Program-made: the position numbers and the translations under genes
Shown: in pieces, positions 25,671 through 34,130 of the stretch
How the letters are laid out: each line of letters opens with the position of its first letter
Position numbering within the stretch: position 1 is the first letter of the stretch
Source of the DNA: Kribbella sp. VKM Ac-2568
GTDB lineage: Bacteria; Actinomycetota; Actinomycetes; Propionibacteriales; Kribbellaceae
Reading direction: 5' to 3'
NCBI RefSeq assembly: GCF_004345365.1
Contig: NZ_SLVF01000012.1
Span: 124,001 to 188,000 of the forward strand
Length of the DNA stretch: 64,000 nucleotides
Notes under the pieces: generated by a model
Database searches by the model: none
What the model saw: the letters and a program-made list of their open reading frames with translations, nothing else
Told to the model about the DNA's origin: nothing

Positions 25671-25747
25671 TCGATACGACGGCGCCACCCGGGGGCCGCT
25701 CGGTACAACGACGCCACCCGGGTGCGCAGTACAACGGCGCCGCCCGG
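25671..25747 (+). repeat. 29 bp tandem repeat, about three copies
   Basis: TCGATACGACGGCGCCACCC (25671), TCGGTACAACGACGCCACCC (25700) and a shorter GCAGTACAACGGCGCCGCCC (25727) recur with a period of 27-29 bp, and a decayed fourth unit follows at 25753. Drift between units suggests old duplications. Confidence 0.7.
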
Positions 25748-25774
25748 ACGAGTTCGGTACGGCGGTGCGGTGGT

Positions 25775-26165
25775 GCCGACTTTGTGCACGGGATGAGCCC
25801 CCGGTCCGGCGGTGGGTGCTCGGGTCGGGTGGTGCACAAGGTGCGGGCTGCGGTGGTGCTGGGCTGGGGTGGGGCCGACTTTGTGCATGAGGTGAGCGCC
25901 TGGTCCGGCGGCGGGTGCTCGGGCGGTGCACAAGGTGCGGGCTGCGGGTGGTGTCGGCCTGGGGTGGGGCCGACTTTGTGCATGTGGTGAGCGCCCGGGC
26001 CGGCGGCGGGTGCTCGGGCGGTGCACAAGGTGCGTGCTGCGGGTGGTGTCGGCCGTGGTGGGGCCGACTTTGTCCACGGGGTGAGCGCCCGGGCCGGCGG
26101 TGAGTGCTCGGGTGGTGCACAAAGTGCGGGCGGCGGTGGTGTTGAGCGGGTTGGGGTGGTGCCGG
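25775..26165 (+). repeat. About 95 bp tandem repeat, four copies plus a decayed fifth
   Basis: Units start at GCCGAC 25775, 25874, 25969 and 26063 (periods 99, 95, 94), with a degenerate unit near 26161. Each holds TTTGTGCA(C/T)G, then a GC-rich core ending GGTGCTCGGG, then GTGCACAAGGTGC. The first and last words are inverted relative to each other (TTGTGCAC and GTGCACAA, 42 nt apart in unit 1), so every unit can form a stem-loop. No protein-like frame runs through it. Confidence 0.75.
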
Positions 26166-26359
26166 GGGTGCGGTGGCGTCGGGGCGTGGGTGGCACGGAT
26201 AGCGCGGGCGAGTTGCTGGTTGGCGGGGCGTTCTTGAGTGCTGGCTCTGCGACAAGCGGCCACGGGACGGGTGCGCGCTGAGCGTGAAGGAGGCTGGGAT
26301 CGTCGATCTGGTTCCCGGGTTTGGGGCCGTTGCATCGGCCTGACCTGCGTGGGACCGGT

Positions 26360-26365
26360 TAGCCT
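26360..26365 (+). promoter_or_regulatory. Putative -10 box for the leaderless DAK2 gene
   Basis: TAGCCT ends 7 nt before GTG 26373, with no Shine-Dalgarno between. This is the spacing of leaderless actinobacterial promoters. The -35 is not obvious. Confidence 0.4.
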
Positions 26366-26372
26366 TCCGGGC

Positions 26373-28016
26373 GTGGATGCTCGTGAAGAGGTGCTGACGA
26401 CGGCCGTACTGCGGAGCTGGGCCCGTACTGCGCTGTCGGAGCTCGGGCGGGCTCGGGTGGAGATCGACGAGCTGAACGTCTACCCGGTCCCGGACGGGGA
26501 CACCGGCACCAACCTCTACCTGACCTGGGAGGCGGCGTGTGACGCGCTGCCCGAGGGGGAGTTGACCTTCGCGGAGGCGGTCCAGGCCTTCGGGCGAGGC
26601 GCCCTGCTCGGCGCCCGCGGCAACTCCGGCGTCATCACCTCGCAACTGGTCCGAGCCTGCGGTCTCCGCCTGGCCGAGAACCTCCCACGCACCCAGGAGC
26701 AGCCCGGCGGGGGGCTCGCGGATGTGCGGATGAGTGAGGCGGTGGCGTTCGCGGATGCGTTGGTGTTCGCGGCCGACGCCGCTTATGGGGCGGTGGCGCA
26801 GCCTGTCGAGGGGACGATGCTGACCGTGGCCCGGGAGGCTGCGAACGCGGCTCTGAAGGCGGCCAACGAGGGCAAGACGGTCGCCGAGGTGTGCCTGGCG
26901 GCGGTTGCGGCCGCACGGGTGGCTCTGACCAAGACCACCGAGCAGTTGGAACAACTCCGCAGGGCCGGGGTGGTGGACGCAGGCGGTGCCGGGCTGGTGG
27001 TGATTCTCGGGGCGATGGAGTCGGTGCTCTCCGGCCGCGGTCCGGCGGCGACCACCGGAGTACCGGCCCGAGTGGTCCCGACCGAGGCGCGGACCGGGAA
27101 CGACCTCGACCCCGACGGACCGGCGTACGAGGTGATGTATCTGCTGGAGGCGCCGGACGAGAAGATCGGCGACTTCCGCACCCTCCTCGCCGGCCTGGGG
27201 GACTCCGTCGTGGTGGTCGGCGGCGACGGCCTGTGGAACGTGCACGTGCACACCGACGACGTCGGCGGGGCGATCGAGCCAGGCATCGAGATCGGCCGCC
27301 CGTACCGGATCCGGGTCACGCACTTCGCCGACCTGACCCACCACGAACCGGTCCCCGGTCGGGCGGTGATCGCCGTCGCCGCGGGTGACGGCCTGGCCAA
27401 GCTGTTCACCGATTCCGGCGCTGTCGTCATCGCGGGTGGACCCGGGCGACGCTGCTCGACCGGCGAGCTCCTGAAGGCGATCGAGCGGTCCGGAGCTCCG
27501 GAGATCGTGCTGCTGCCGAACGACAAGGACTCCATCGCCGTAGCCGAGGCGGCTGCCACCGCAGCGCGGCAGGACGGCATCCGGGTCGCTGTGATCCCGA
27601 CCCGGGCGCAGGTCCAGGGCCTGGCGGCGATCGCGGTACACGACCCGGAGCGCAGCTTCGACGACGACGTGGTGCACCTGTCGGCCGCGGCCGGGCAGAC
27701 CCGCCACGGCGCGGTGACGATCGCGGTCAAGGACGCCTGGACGATGGCCGGCACCTGCCGGATCGGTGACGCTCTGGGGGTCGTGGACGGTGATTTCGCC
27801 CTCATCACCGACGACCTGGCGACGGCCGCGACCGGGGTGGTCGACCGCCTGCTGGGCGGTGGTGGCGAGCTGATGACCGTGGTCACCGGGCGCGATGCGG
27901 ACCCCGAACTGGTCGACGCGCTGGTGCGGCACGTACGCCGGAGCCGCCGGGATGTCGATGTCGTGGTGTACGACGGTGGTCAGGAAAGGTACCCGTTGCT
28001 GATCGGGGTGGAATGA
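26373..28016 (+). CDS. DAK2 domain protein (YloV/FakA-like)
   Basis: Protein of 547 residues. The N-terminal DAK2 (DhaL-like) domain shows LNVYPVPDGDTGTNLYLTW, with the Mg-ADP-binding aspartates, and GRGALLGARGNSGVITSQL. The C-terminal region is the DegV-related FakA domain (VMYLLEAPDEKIGDFRTLLA and DGLWNVHVHTDDVGGAIEPG). FakA phosphorylates fatty acids bound to FakB in Firmicutes; the actinobacterial protein beside recG is an orthologue by position, and its substrate is inferred. I start at GTG 26373, 7 nt after a -10-like box. It overlaps recG by 4 nt (ATGA). Confidence 0.93.
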   Translation: MDAREEVLTTAVLRSWARTALSELGRARVEIDELNVYPVPDGDTGTNLYLTWEAACDALPEGELTFAEAVQAFGRGALLGARGNSGVITSQLVRACGLRLAENLPRTQEQPGGGLADVRMSEAVAFADALVFAADAAYGAVAQPVEGTMLTVAREAANAALKAANEGKTVAEVCLAAVAAARVALTKTTEQLEQLRRAGVVDAGGAGLVVILGAMESVLSGRGPAATTGVPARVVPTEARTGNDLDPDGPAYEVMYLLEAPDEKIGDFRTLLAGLGDSVVVVGGDGLWNVHVHTDDVGGAIEPGIEIGRPYRIRVTHFADLTHHEPVPGRAVIAVAAGDGLAKLFTDSGAVVIAGGPGRRCSTGELLKAIERSGAPEIVLLPNDKDSIAVAEAAATAARQDGIRVAVIPTRAQVQGLAAIAVHDPERSFDDDVVHLSAAAGQTRHGAVTIAVKDAWTMAGTCRIGDALGVVDGDFALITDDLATAATGVVDRLLGGGGELMTVVTGRDADPELVDALVRHVRRSRRDVDVVVYDGGQERYPLLIGVE

Positions 28017-30256
28017 AGACTGACATCGACCGGAAGCTCCGCGACTTCGTCGGGGCGAAGACGGCCAAGACCTTCTCGGACGTGCTCGGCATCGAGACCG
28101 TCGGCGAGCTGCTACGGCACTACCCGCGGCGCTACCTGAAGAAGGGCGAGCTGACGCCGTTCGACGAGCTGGAGGTCGGCGACCAGGCCACGGTCAGCGG
28201 GCGGGTCAAGAAGGTCACCGTGCGCTCGCTGGACTCCAAGCAGGAGATCCGGCCGGACGAGGTGAACAAGTACCGCCGGCACAAGACGATCACCAAGGTG
28301 GTCGTCACCGACGGGCGCAACGACCTGGAGCTGGCCTTCTTCAACCAGCCCTGGCTGGCGAACAAGCTGACCGCCGGTACGGCGGCGCTGTTCTGGGGCG
28401 AGGTGACGATGTTCCGCGACATCATGCAGCTCAAGGGCCCCGGCACCGAGATCCTGGACGAGGAGGACCTGAGCGAGGAGGAGATCGAGCGCCGGGCCAA
28501 GCCGTTCCGGCCGCTGTACCCGGCCAGCGCGAAGCTGCCGACCGCGACGATCGAGCGCAGCATCAAGATCGTGCTCGACAACCTCGGCGAGCTGGACGAC
28601 CCGATCCCGGAGCTGATCCTGCGCCGGGAGAAGTTGATCGGCCTGCGGGAGGCCCTGCAGAAGGTGCATCTGCCGGAGACCGAGAAGGACTGGGAGGTCG
28701 CGCAGAAGCGGTTCCGGTTCGAGGAAGCCCTGGTGATGCAGACGATCCTGGCCCAGCGCCGCGCGGTCACCGACGCGCTGAAGGCCGTACCGCGGGTCCG
28801 GTCCGAGGGTGGTCTGCTGGACGACTTCGACGCGCGGCTGCCGTTCAAGCTGACCGAGGGACAGGCCGAGGTGGGCGAGGAGATCTTCGCGGACCTGGCC
28901 CGGCCGCATCCGATGCACCGCCTGCTGCAGGGCGAGGTCGGCTCCGGCAAGACCGTGGTCGCGCTGCGGGCGATGCTCTCGGTGGTCGACGCGGGCGGCC
29001 AGGCGGTCCTGCTCGCTCCGACCGAGGTGCTCGCCACCCAGCACCACAAGACACTGACGAAGATGCTCGGCGAGCTCGCGGAGCAGGGCATGCTCGGCGG
29101 CGCCGAACGGGCCACCCGCGTCGGCCTGCTGACGGGCTCCCTGAACGCGGCCTCCCGGCGTACGGCGATGCTGGACGCGGCGAGTGGTTCGGCCGGGATC
29201 GTGGTCGGGACGCACGCGCTGCTCGAGGACAAGGTGCAGTTCGCGGACCTCGGACTGGTGGTGGTCGACGAGCAGCACCGGTTCGGCGTCGAGCAGCGGG
29301 CCGCGCTCAGCCAGAAGTCGGGGGACGCGACCCCACACGTGCTGGTGATGACGGCGACGCCGATCCCGCGGACCGTGGCGATGACCGTGTTCGGGGATCT
29401 CGCGGTGTCGACGCTGACCGAGCTGCCGGCCGGGCGGTCGCCGATCAAGAGCTCGGTGGTCCCCGCGAAGGAGAAGCCGGCCTGGCTGGCCCGGGCGTGG
29501 GAGCGCGTCCACGAGGAGGTCGAGAAGGGCCACCAGGCGTACGTCGTCTGCCCGCGGATCGGCGACGACGTGAAGAACGCCGCCGACGAGGAAGGCGAGT
29601 TCGCCGCCGGTTCCGAGGACGAGGCCGAGTCCAAGGGCAAGCCGCGGCCGGCGATCTCGGTGCTGCAGGTCGCGGAGATCCTCGACGGCATCCTCGGCGA
29701 CCTGCGGGTGGAGATCCTGCACGGGCGGTTGCCGGCCGACGAGAAGGACTCGGTGATGACCCGGTTCGCCGCCGGGGAGATCGACGTACTGATCGCGACC
29801 ACCGTGATCGAGGTCGGCGTGGACGTGCCGAACGCCTCGACCATGGTGGTGATGGACGCGGACCGGTTCGGCATCTCCCAGCTGCACCAGCTGCGCGGCC
29901 GGGTCGGCCGGGGCAAGGTGCCCGGCCTCTGCCTGCTCGTGACGCACGGCTGGGCCGGTTCGAAGTCGTACGCGCGGCTGGAGGCGGTCGCCGCCACGAC
30001 GGACGGCTTCGAGCTGTCCCGGATCGACCTGGAGACCCGCCGCGAGGGCGACGTCCTCGGGGTCGCCCAGTCGGGCCGCCGGACCAGCCTGAAGCTGCTC
30101 AGCGTGCTCCGCGACGAGGAGATCATCCTGACCGCGCGGCACGTGGCGAACTCGATCATCTCGGTCGACGCCGAACTGGCCGAATACCCCGTACTGCGTT
30201 CGTTCGTCCGCAGCGCGCTGGAGTCCGAGGCGACCGACTACCTGGAGAAGACGTGA
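28013..30256 (+). CDS. recG: ATP-dependent DNA helicase RecG
   Basis: Branch-migration helicase that regresses stalled replication forks and processes Holliday junctions. The 747-residue protein has the N-terminal wedge/OB domain (ATVSGRVKKVTVRSLDS) and helicase motif I QGEVGSGKTVVALRAM near residue 305. Motif II is DEQHRFGVEQR near residue 419 and motif III VLVMTATPIPRTVAM. The C-terminal motifs TTVIEVGVDVPNASTMVV and QLHQLRGRVGRG complete it. An acidic insertion (EEGEFAAGSEDEAESKGKPR, around residues 525-545) is longer than usual. It overlaps its neighbours at both ends, so the block is one operon. Confidence 0.98.
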   Translation: MKTDIDRKLRDFVGAKTAKTFSDVLGIETVGELLRHYPRRYLKKGELTPFDELEVGDQATVSGRVKKVTVRSLDSKQEIRPDEVNKYRRHKTITKVVVTDGRNDLELAFFNQPWLANKLTAGTAALFWGEVTMFRDIMQLKGPGTEILDEEDLSEEEIERRAKPFRPLYPASAKLPTATIERSIKIVLDNLGELDDPIPELILRREKLIGLREALQKVHLPETEKDWEVAQKRFRFEEALVMQTILAQRRAVTDALKAVPRVRSEGGLLDDFDARLPFKLTEGQAEVGEEIFADLARPHPMHRLLQGEVGSGKTVVALRAMLSVVDAGGQAVLLAPTEVLATQHHKTLTKMLGELAEQGMLGGAERATRVGLLTGSLNAASRRTAMLDAASGSAGIVVGTHALLEDKVQFADLGLVVVDEQHRFGVEQRAALSQKSGDATPHVLVMTATPIPRTVAMTVFGDLAVSTLTELPAGRSPIKSSVVPAKEKPAWLARAWERVHEEVEKGHQAYVVCPRIGDDVKNAADEEGEFAAGSEDEAESKGKPRPAISVLQVAEILDGILGDLRVEILHGRLPADEKDSVMTRFAAGEIDVLIATTVIEVGVDVPNASTMVVMDADRFGISQLHQLRGRVGRGKVPGLCLLVTHGWAGSKSYARLEAVAATTDGFELSRIDLETRREGDVLGVAQSGRRTSLKLLSVLRDEEIILTARHVANSIISVDAELAEYPVLRSFVRSALESEATDYLEKT

Positions 30257-30834
30257 CGCGGATCGTCGGGGGAGTGGCGGGCGGCCGGCGGATCGCCGTA
30301 CCGGCCGGGAGTGGGACCAGGCCGACGGCCGACCGGGTCCGCGAGGCGCTGTTCTCCTCGCTGGAGGCCGAGTTCGCCGGCTTCCACGGCCTCACCGTCC
30401 TGGACCTGTACGCCGGGTCCGGCGCGATTGGGCTGGAGGCGCTGTCCCGGGGAGCGGAGCGGGTCGTGCTGGTCGAGGCGGACCGCAAGGCTGCGGAGGT
30501 GATCACCGCCAACGTGAAGGCGGTCGGTCTGCCCGGGGCGACGGTGCTCGTCCGCCCGGTCGAGAAGGTTGCCTCAGGCGACAATTCCGGCAAGCCCTTC
30601 GACCTGGTCTTCGCCGACCCGCCGTACAAGCTGGAAACCCTTGAACTACAGGAGATCCTGGTCGCGCTGGCGGGCAATGGCTGGCTCGCGGACGACGCGG
30701 TGGCGGTGGTCGAGCGGGGAAAACGGGAGCCGTGGGAGTGGCCGGACGGGTTCGCCGCACTGCGGGATCGCAAGTACGGCGAGGCCCGGCTTTGGTACGG
30801 TCACCGCCATGACCAGGGCACTGGGATGAACTGA
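30253..30834 (+). CDS. rsmD: 16S rRNA (guanine966-N2)-methyltransferase
   Basis: Methylates one guanine of 16S rRNA in the small subunit. The 193-residue protein starts at GTG 30253, overlapping the recG stop (GTGA). It opens TRIVGGVAGGRRIAVPAG, followed by TRPTADRVREALFSSL, the SAM-site strand LTVLDLYAGSGAIGLEALS, and the N6/N2 amino-methyltransferase motif DLVFADPPYKLE. Length and order match RsmD throughout Actinomycetota. The stop overlaps the coaD start (TGATG). Confidence 0.96.
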   Translation: MTRIVGGVAGGRRIAVPAGSGTRPTADRVREALFSSLEAEFAGFHGLTVLDLYAGSGAIGLEALSRGAERVVLVEADRKAAEVITANVKAVGLPGATVLVRPVEKVASGDNSGKPFDLVFADPPYKLETLELQEILVALAGNGWLADDAVAVVERGKREPWEWPDGFAALRDRKYGEARLWYGHRHDQGTGMN

Positions 30835-31304
30835 TGAGCCGAGCGGTGTTCCCGGGCACCTTCGACCCGCCGACCAACGGGCATCTGGACATCATCGGAC
30901 GGGCGGCGGCCGCCTTCGACGAGGTGATCGTCGCGGCCGGGGTGAACCAGTCGAAGAAGCGGCTGTTCAGCGACGAGGAACGGGTCGCGATGCTGACCGA
31001 GATCACCGAACCGTTCGGCAACGTCCGGGTCGGCACCTTCGACGGACTGCTGGTCGACTACTGCCGGGCCGAGGGCGCCGGGGTGATCGTGAAGGGCCTG
31101 CGCTCGGGCGGCGACTACGACTACGAGTTGCAGATGGCGCAGATGAACCGGCACATGTCCGGCGTCGACACCGTCTTCCTGCCGACCGCGCCGGAGAACG
31201 CTTACATCTCCTCCAGCCTGGTCAAGGAGATCGCCAGACTCGGCGGTGCGGTCGACGACTTCCTGCCACCCGGTGTTCACGCCCGCTTGCGCGACAGGCT
31301 GTAG
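30834..31304 (+). CDS. coaD: Phosphopantetheine adenylyltransferase
   Basis: Transfers AMP from ATP to 4'-phosphopantetheine, the fourth step of coenzyme A synthesis. The 156-residue nucleotidyltransferase begins MSRAVFPGTFDPPTNGHLDI; the TNGH (residues 14-17) is the T/HxGH motif. GVIVKGLRSGGDYDYELQMA and the ATP-binding ENAYISSSLVKEIARLGG are also present. Translationally coupled to rsmD. Confidence 0.98.
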   Translation: MSRAVFPGTFDPPTNGHLDIIGRAAAAFDEVIVAAGVNQSKKRLFSDEERVAMLTEITEPFGNVRVGTFDGLLVDYCRAEGAGVIVKGLRSGGDYDYELQMAQMNRHMSGVDTVFLPTAPENAYISSSLVKEIARLGGAVDDFLPPGVHARLRDRL

Positions 31305-31315
31305 CGGCCCCTGGA

Positions 31316-31345
31316 TTGGGCCGAACGGCAGGGACTTGGTAATGT
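31316..31345 (+). promoter_or_regulatory. Putative promoter for the DUF177-rpmF unit
   Basis: TTGGGC (31316-31321) and TAATGT (31340-31345) with an 18 nt spacer, just after the coaD stop. It would provide separate expression of DUF177, rpmF and downstream genes. Confidence 0.45.
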
Positions 31346-31411
31346 TGTCCACCGGTCTCGTTGAGACTGAGATTCTGCCTGCCCACGCCTGAAAGGGATG
31401 TCCTGAGCGTC

Positions 31412-31954
31412 TTGGACCCGCGGTCCCCACTCGTGATCGATACCCACGAGCTGTCGCGCCGTGCCGGGTCCCAGCGCGAAGTCTCCTTCACGGCTCCGGC
31501 ACCGGCCGATCTCGGGATCGATGTGATCGGCGTCCCCGAGGGCGACCCCATCCAGTTCGATCTGCGACTGGAAGCGGTTGTCGAAGGGGTGCTCGTCACC
31601 GGAACGGCCCGTGGCCGCCTGGTCGGGGAGTGCGCGCGGTGCCTGGTCGACGTCGAGGACGAGTTCCTCGCCGACGTCCAGGAGCTGTACGTCTACCCGG
31701 AGAGTGACGCCGAGCCCGACGAGGCCAGCCGGATGGAGGGCGATCTGATCGACCTCGAGCCGGCGCTGAGGGACCAGGTGGTGCTCGCGCTGCCGTTCCA
31801 GCCGCTGTGTACGGACGACTGTCCGGGTCTGTGCCCCGAGTGCGGGGCACGCCTGGCGGACGAGCCCGGCCATCAGCACGAGGACGGCATCGACCCACGG
31901 TGGACCGCCCTGAGCGGCCTGCTCCAGCAGGACGAACGACCGCAAGACCGCTAG
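31412..31954 (+). CDS. DUF177/YceD family protein
   Basis: Roughly 180 residues, beginning LDPRSPLVIDTHELSRRAG. The core holds GTARGRLVGECARCLVDVED. The C terminus has FQPLCTDDCPGLCPECGARL, a cysteine cluster that probably binds zinc. The family is always upstream of rpmF; in plants and bacteria it is tied to 23S rRNA accumulation and ribosome assembly. The start is uncertain: TTG 31412 fits the family alignment, CTG 31403 is better spaced from AAAGGGA (31392-31398), and a TTG at 31361 would add 17 unlikely residues. Confidence 0.88.
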   Translation: MDPRSPLVIDTHELSRRAGSQREVSFTAPAPADLGIDVIGVPEGDPIQFDLRLEAVVEGVLVTGTARGRLVGECARCLVDVEDEFLADVQELYVYPESDAEPDEASRMEGDLIDLEPALRDQVVLALPFQPLCTDDCPGLCPECGARLADEPGHQHEDGIDPRWTALSGLLQQDERPQDR

Positions 31955-32021
31955 ACCAAGACACATACGCCAGCCAGCCGGCCGGGTCGCAAGCCCCCGG
32001 CCGAACCGAGGAGTCATAACC

Positions 32022-32213
32022 GTGGCCGTTCCGAAGCGGAAGATGTCGCGCAGCAACACCCGGAGCCGTCGCGCCCAGTGGAAGACCACTGCGCCGTCGC
32101 TCGTCACCTGCGTGAACCCCGCCTGCCGCGCGAAGCACCTGCAGCACACCGTGTGCCCCACCTGCGGCCAGTACGGCGCCAAGGGTGAGCGTCGCCAGGT
32201 CGTCGAGAGCTAA
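32022..32213 (+). CDS. rpmF: 50S ribosomal protein L32
   Basis: Basic protein of 63 residues starting at GTG 32022 (MAVPKRKMSRSNTRSRRAQW). The pattern CVNPACRAKHLQHTVCPTCG shows the four cysteines of the zinc-ribbon form. It follows DUF177 as in nearly all bacteria, and rnc follows after 35 bp. Confidence 0.97.
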   Translation: MAVPKRKMSRSNTRSRRAQWKTTAPSLVTCVNPACRAKHLQHTVCPTCGQYGAKGERRQVVES

Positions 32214-32248
32214 GCGACACCTCACCCAGTGAATTCGGTCAACGCTCT

Positions 32249-32980
32249 ATGACATCGCCGGCACACGGGGGCCTCTACGCCGAGCTGAACCAGCGGCTCG
32301 GCGTATCGCTGGCTGACGAGTTATTGGAGCACGCCTTCACCCACCGTTCGTTCGCGTACGAGAACGGTGGGTTGCCGACGAACGAGCGGCTGGAGTTCCT
32401 CGGGGACTCCGTGCTCGGCGTCATCGTCACGGAGTCGCTGTTCCGCAACCATCCGGACCTCTCCGAGGGCCGGCTCGCCAAGCTGCGCGCCGCTGTGGTG
32501 AACATGCGCGCGCTGGCGGGGGTTGCCCGTGAGCTCAAGCTCGGCAAGTACCTGCGGCTGGGCCGGGGCGAGGAGGCCACCGGCGGCCGGGACAAGTCGT
32601 CGATCCTGGCCGACTGCGTCGAGGCACTGATCGGCGCGGTCTACCTGGACCGTGGGTTCGAGGTGGCCGGCCGGGTGGTGCACACGCTGTTCGACGAGCT
32701 GATGGAGTCGTCGGCACGGCTGGGCGCCGGCCTGGACTGGAAGACCAGCCTGCAGGAACTGGTGGCACAACTCGGCGTCGGCGTACCGGAGTACGTGATC
32801 GCCGAGTCGGGTCCCGACCACGCCAAGACCTTCGAGGCACGGGTCCGGATCGGCTCGGACACCTACGGGCACGGCATCGGCCGGAGCAAGAAGGAAGCCG
32901 AGCAGCAGGCGGCCGAGACCGCCTGGAAGGCTCTTCGAGCCGCCCACCCCGACAGCACAGACCCCTCCCAGCAGCCGTAG
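32249..32980 (+). CDS. rnc: Ribonuclease III
   Basis: Cleaves double-stranded RNA during rRNA maturation and mRNA turnover. The 243-residue protein has the catalytic signature NERLEFLGDSVLGVIVTESL (about residues 45-64), the second acidic site DCVEALIGAVYLDRG, and a C-terminal dsRNA-binding domain (DWKTSLQELVAQLG, ending GRSKKEAEQQAAETAWKALR). Its stop codon TAG (32978-32980) directly abuts a 160 bp palindrome, itself a potential dsRNA substrate. Confidence 0.97.
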   Translation: MTSPAHGGLYAELNQRLGVSLADELLEHAFTHRSFAYENGGLPTNERLEFLGDSVLGVIVTESLFRNHPDLSEGRLAKLRAAVVNMRALAGVARELKLGKYLRLGRGEEATGGRDKSSILADCVEALIGAVYLDRGFEVAGRVVHTLFDELMESSARLGAGLDWKTSLQELVAQLGVGVPEYVIAESGPDHAKTFEARVRIGSDTYGHGIGRSKKEAEQQAAETAWKALRAAHPDSTDPSQQP

Positions 32981-33140
32981 TGTCCTGCCTTGGGGATTCG
33001 CACAATGGCTCCGGCGCCCGGGCGGGCACCTCGCTGCGTTGTCGGGATGCCACGATGAACCCCGCATCGAGGCATCCCTCCGCCTTGCGATGCACCCGCC
33101 CGGACACCGGAGCCATCGCACGACCCCCCAAGGCAGGACA
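32981..33140. repeat. 160 bp imperfect palindrome between rnc and mutM
   Basis: The whole gap is an inverted repeat centred at 33060.5. Outer arms TGTCCTGCCTTGGGG (32981-32995) and CCCCAAGGCAGGACA (33126-33140) are perfect. Further pairs at the same centre are ATGGCTCCGG/CCGGAGCCAT (33005-33014, 33107-33116) and GGGCGGG/CCCGCCC (33020-33026, 33095-33101). An inner stem GGGATGCC/GGCATCCC (33044-33051, 33071-33078) is shifted by one base. The right arm contains AGGA (33135-33138), the probable mutM Shine-Dalgarno. Could be a MITE-like insertion or a folded mRNA leader. Confidence 0.85.
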
Positions 33141-33143
33141 CAG

Positions 33144-33998
33144 GTGCCCGAGCTCCCGGAAGTAGAGGTCGTTCGCCGCGGACTCGCGGAATTCACCACC
33201 GGCCGGACGATCGACGCCGTCGAGGTACTGCACCCCCGGCCGGTACGCCGCCACCTGGCCGGGCCGGACGACTTCGTCGCCAAGCTCAAGGGCCAGACCC
33301 TTGGGACGCCCGCGCGGCGGGGGAAATATCTCTGGCTGCCGTTGGAGTCCGGCGACGCCGTGCTGGCCCACCTGGGCATGAGCGGCCAGTTCCGGGTCCA
33401 GCCGGTCGGCGCCGCGGACGAGAAGCATCTGCGGGTGCGGTTCCGGTTCGCCGACGACGGCGGAGAGGTCCGTTTTCTGGACCAGCGGATGTTCGGTGGT
33501 CTGTCGTACTCCGAGGGCGGCGCGGAACTGCCCGACGAGATCGCCCACATCGCCCGGGACCCGTTCGATCCACTCTTCGACGAGGACCTCTTCGTGGCCG
33601 GCGTCCGCAAGCGCAAGACCGGCCTGAAGCGCGCTCTGCTGGACCAGTCGCTGGTCAGCGGAGTCGGCAATATCTATGCTGACGAAGCGTTGTGGCGCGC
33701 CAAGCTGCACTACGCCCGGGCGACCGATACGATGAAACCCTTGCAAATAAGGGAAATCCTGCGTCATGCCCGGGAGGTGATGGCGTCCGCACTGGACGTC
33801 GGCGGGACCAGCTTCGATGCCCTGTATGTCAACGTGAACGGGGAATCCGGCTATTTCGAGCGCGGCCTGGCGGCGTACGGGCAGGAGGGTTCGCCGTGCC
33901 CCCGGTGTGGTCGCCCGATCCGTCGCGAGGCGTTCATGAACCGTTCGTCGTATCGCTGCCCGAAGTGCCAGCCGACGCCGCGACACGCCCGGTGGTGA
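33144..33998 (+). CDS. mutM: Formamidopyrimidine-DNA glycosylase (Fpg)
   Basis: Removes oxidised purines such as 8-oxoguanine and nicks the abasic site. After the GTG start the protein reads PELPEVEVVRRGLAEFTTGR, where the N-terminal Pro becomes the catalytic amine and the Glu assists. Later landmarks are LGMSGQFRVQP, VSGVGNIYADEALWRAKLHY, and the C-terminal zinc finger from CPRCGRPIRREAF to RCPKCQ. Length is 284 residues. The start lies only 3 bp beyond the 160 bp palindrome, and its Shine-Dalgarno is inside the palindrome arm. Confidence 0.97.
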   Translation: MPELPEVEVVRRGLAEFTTGRTIDAVEVLHPRPVRRHLAGPDDFVAKLKGQTLGTPARRGKYLWLPLESGDAVLAHLGMSGQFRVQPVGAADEKHLRVRFRFADDGGEVRFLDQRMFGGLSYSEGGAELPDEIAHIARDPFDPLFDEDLFVAGVRKRKTGLKRALLDQSLVSGVGNIYADEALWRAKLHYARATDTMKPLQIREILRHAREVMASALDVGGTSFDALYVNVNGESGYFERGLAAYGQEGSPCPRCGRPIRREAFMNRSSYRCPKCQPTPRHARW

Positions 33999-34130
33999 GC
34001 GGGATATCGTTAATTGACGTACCCCAGGTTGACCCAGGCTAATGCTGGTGTCACCCTGAAAGACGGCACACACTATGCGCTCCGCGGACCAGGGGCGCCA
34101 CCTGCCAGAACCCTTCCGGAGGACAGCACA

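Larger units (their letters stand above)
25474..26372. other. Non-coding repeat mosaic between methyltransferase and DAK2 genes
   Basis: No reading frame here looks like protein; long frames on both strands are Pro/His/Arg/Gly-rich readings of repeats. In order it holds the AT-poor leader of the methyltransferase, a 44 bp word that recurs near 59.4 kb (25603-25646), a 29 bp tandem array (25671-25747), a 95 bp tandem array (25775 to about 26165) and about 200 bp with nothing recognisable. Only the last 15 bases look like a promoter, for the DAK2 gene. Confidence 0.7.

Noticed and set aside
25775..26165. CRISPR array
   Set aside because: Units repeat throughout their length with no unique spacers, and no cas genes are near.
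25647..27932. 761-residue reverse frame rich in Pro and His
   Set aside because: It runs antisense through the DAK2 gene and then through tandem repeats; its repeats mirror the DNA units.
28112..30159. Two reverse frames of about 675 residues over recG
   Set aside because: Composition is that of antisense frames; recG on the + strand shows all helicase motifs.
32863..33165. Two facing short frames beginning MSCLG at the rnc-mutM gap
   Set aside because: They resemble each other only because they translate both strands of the 160 bp palindrome.
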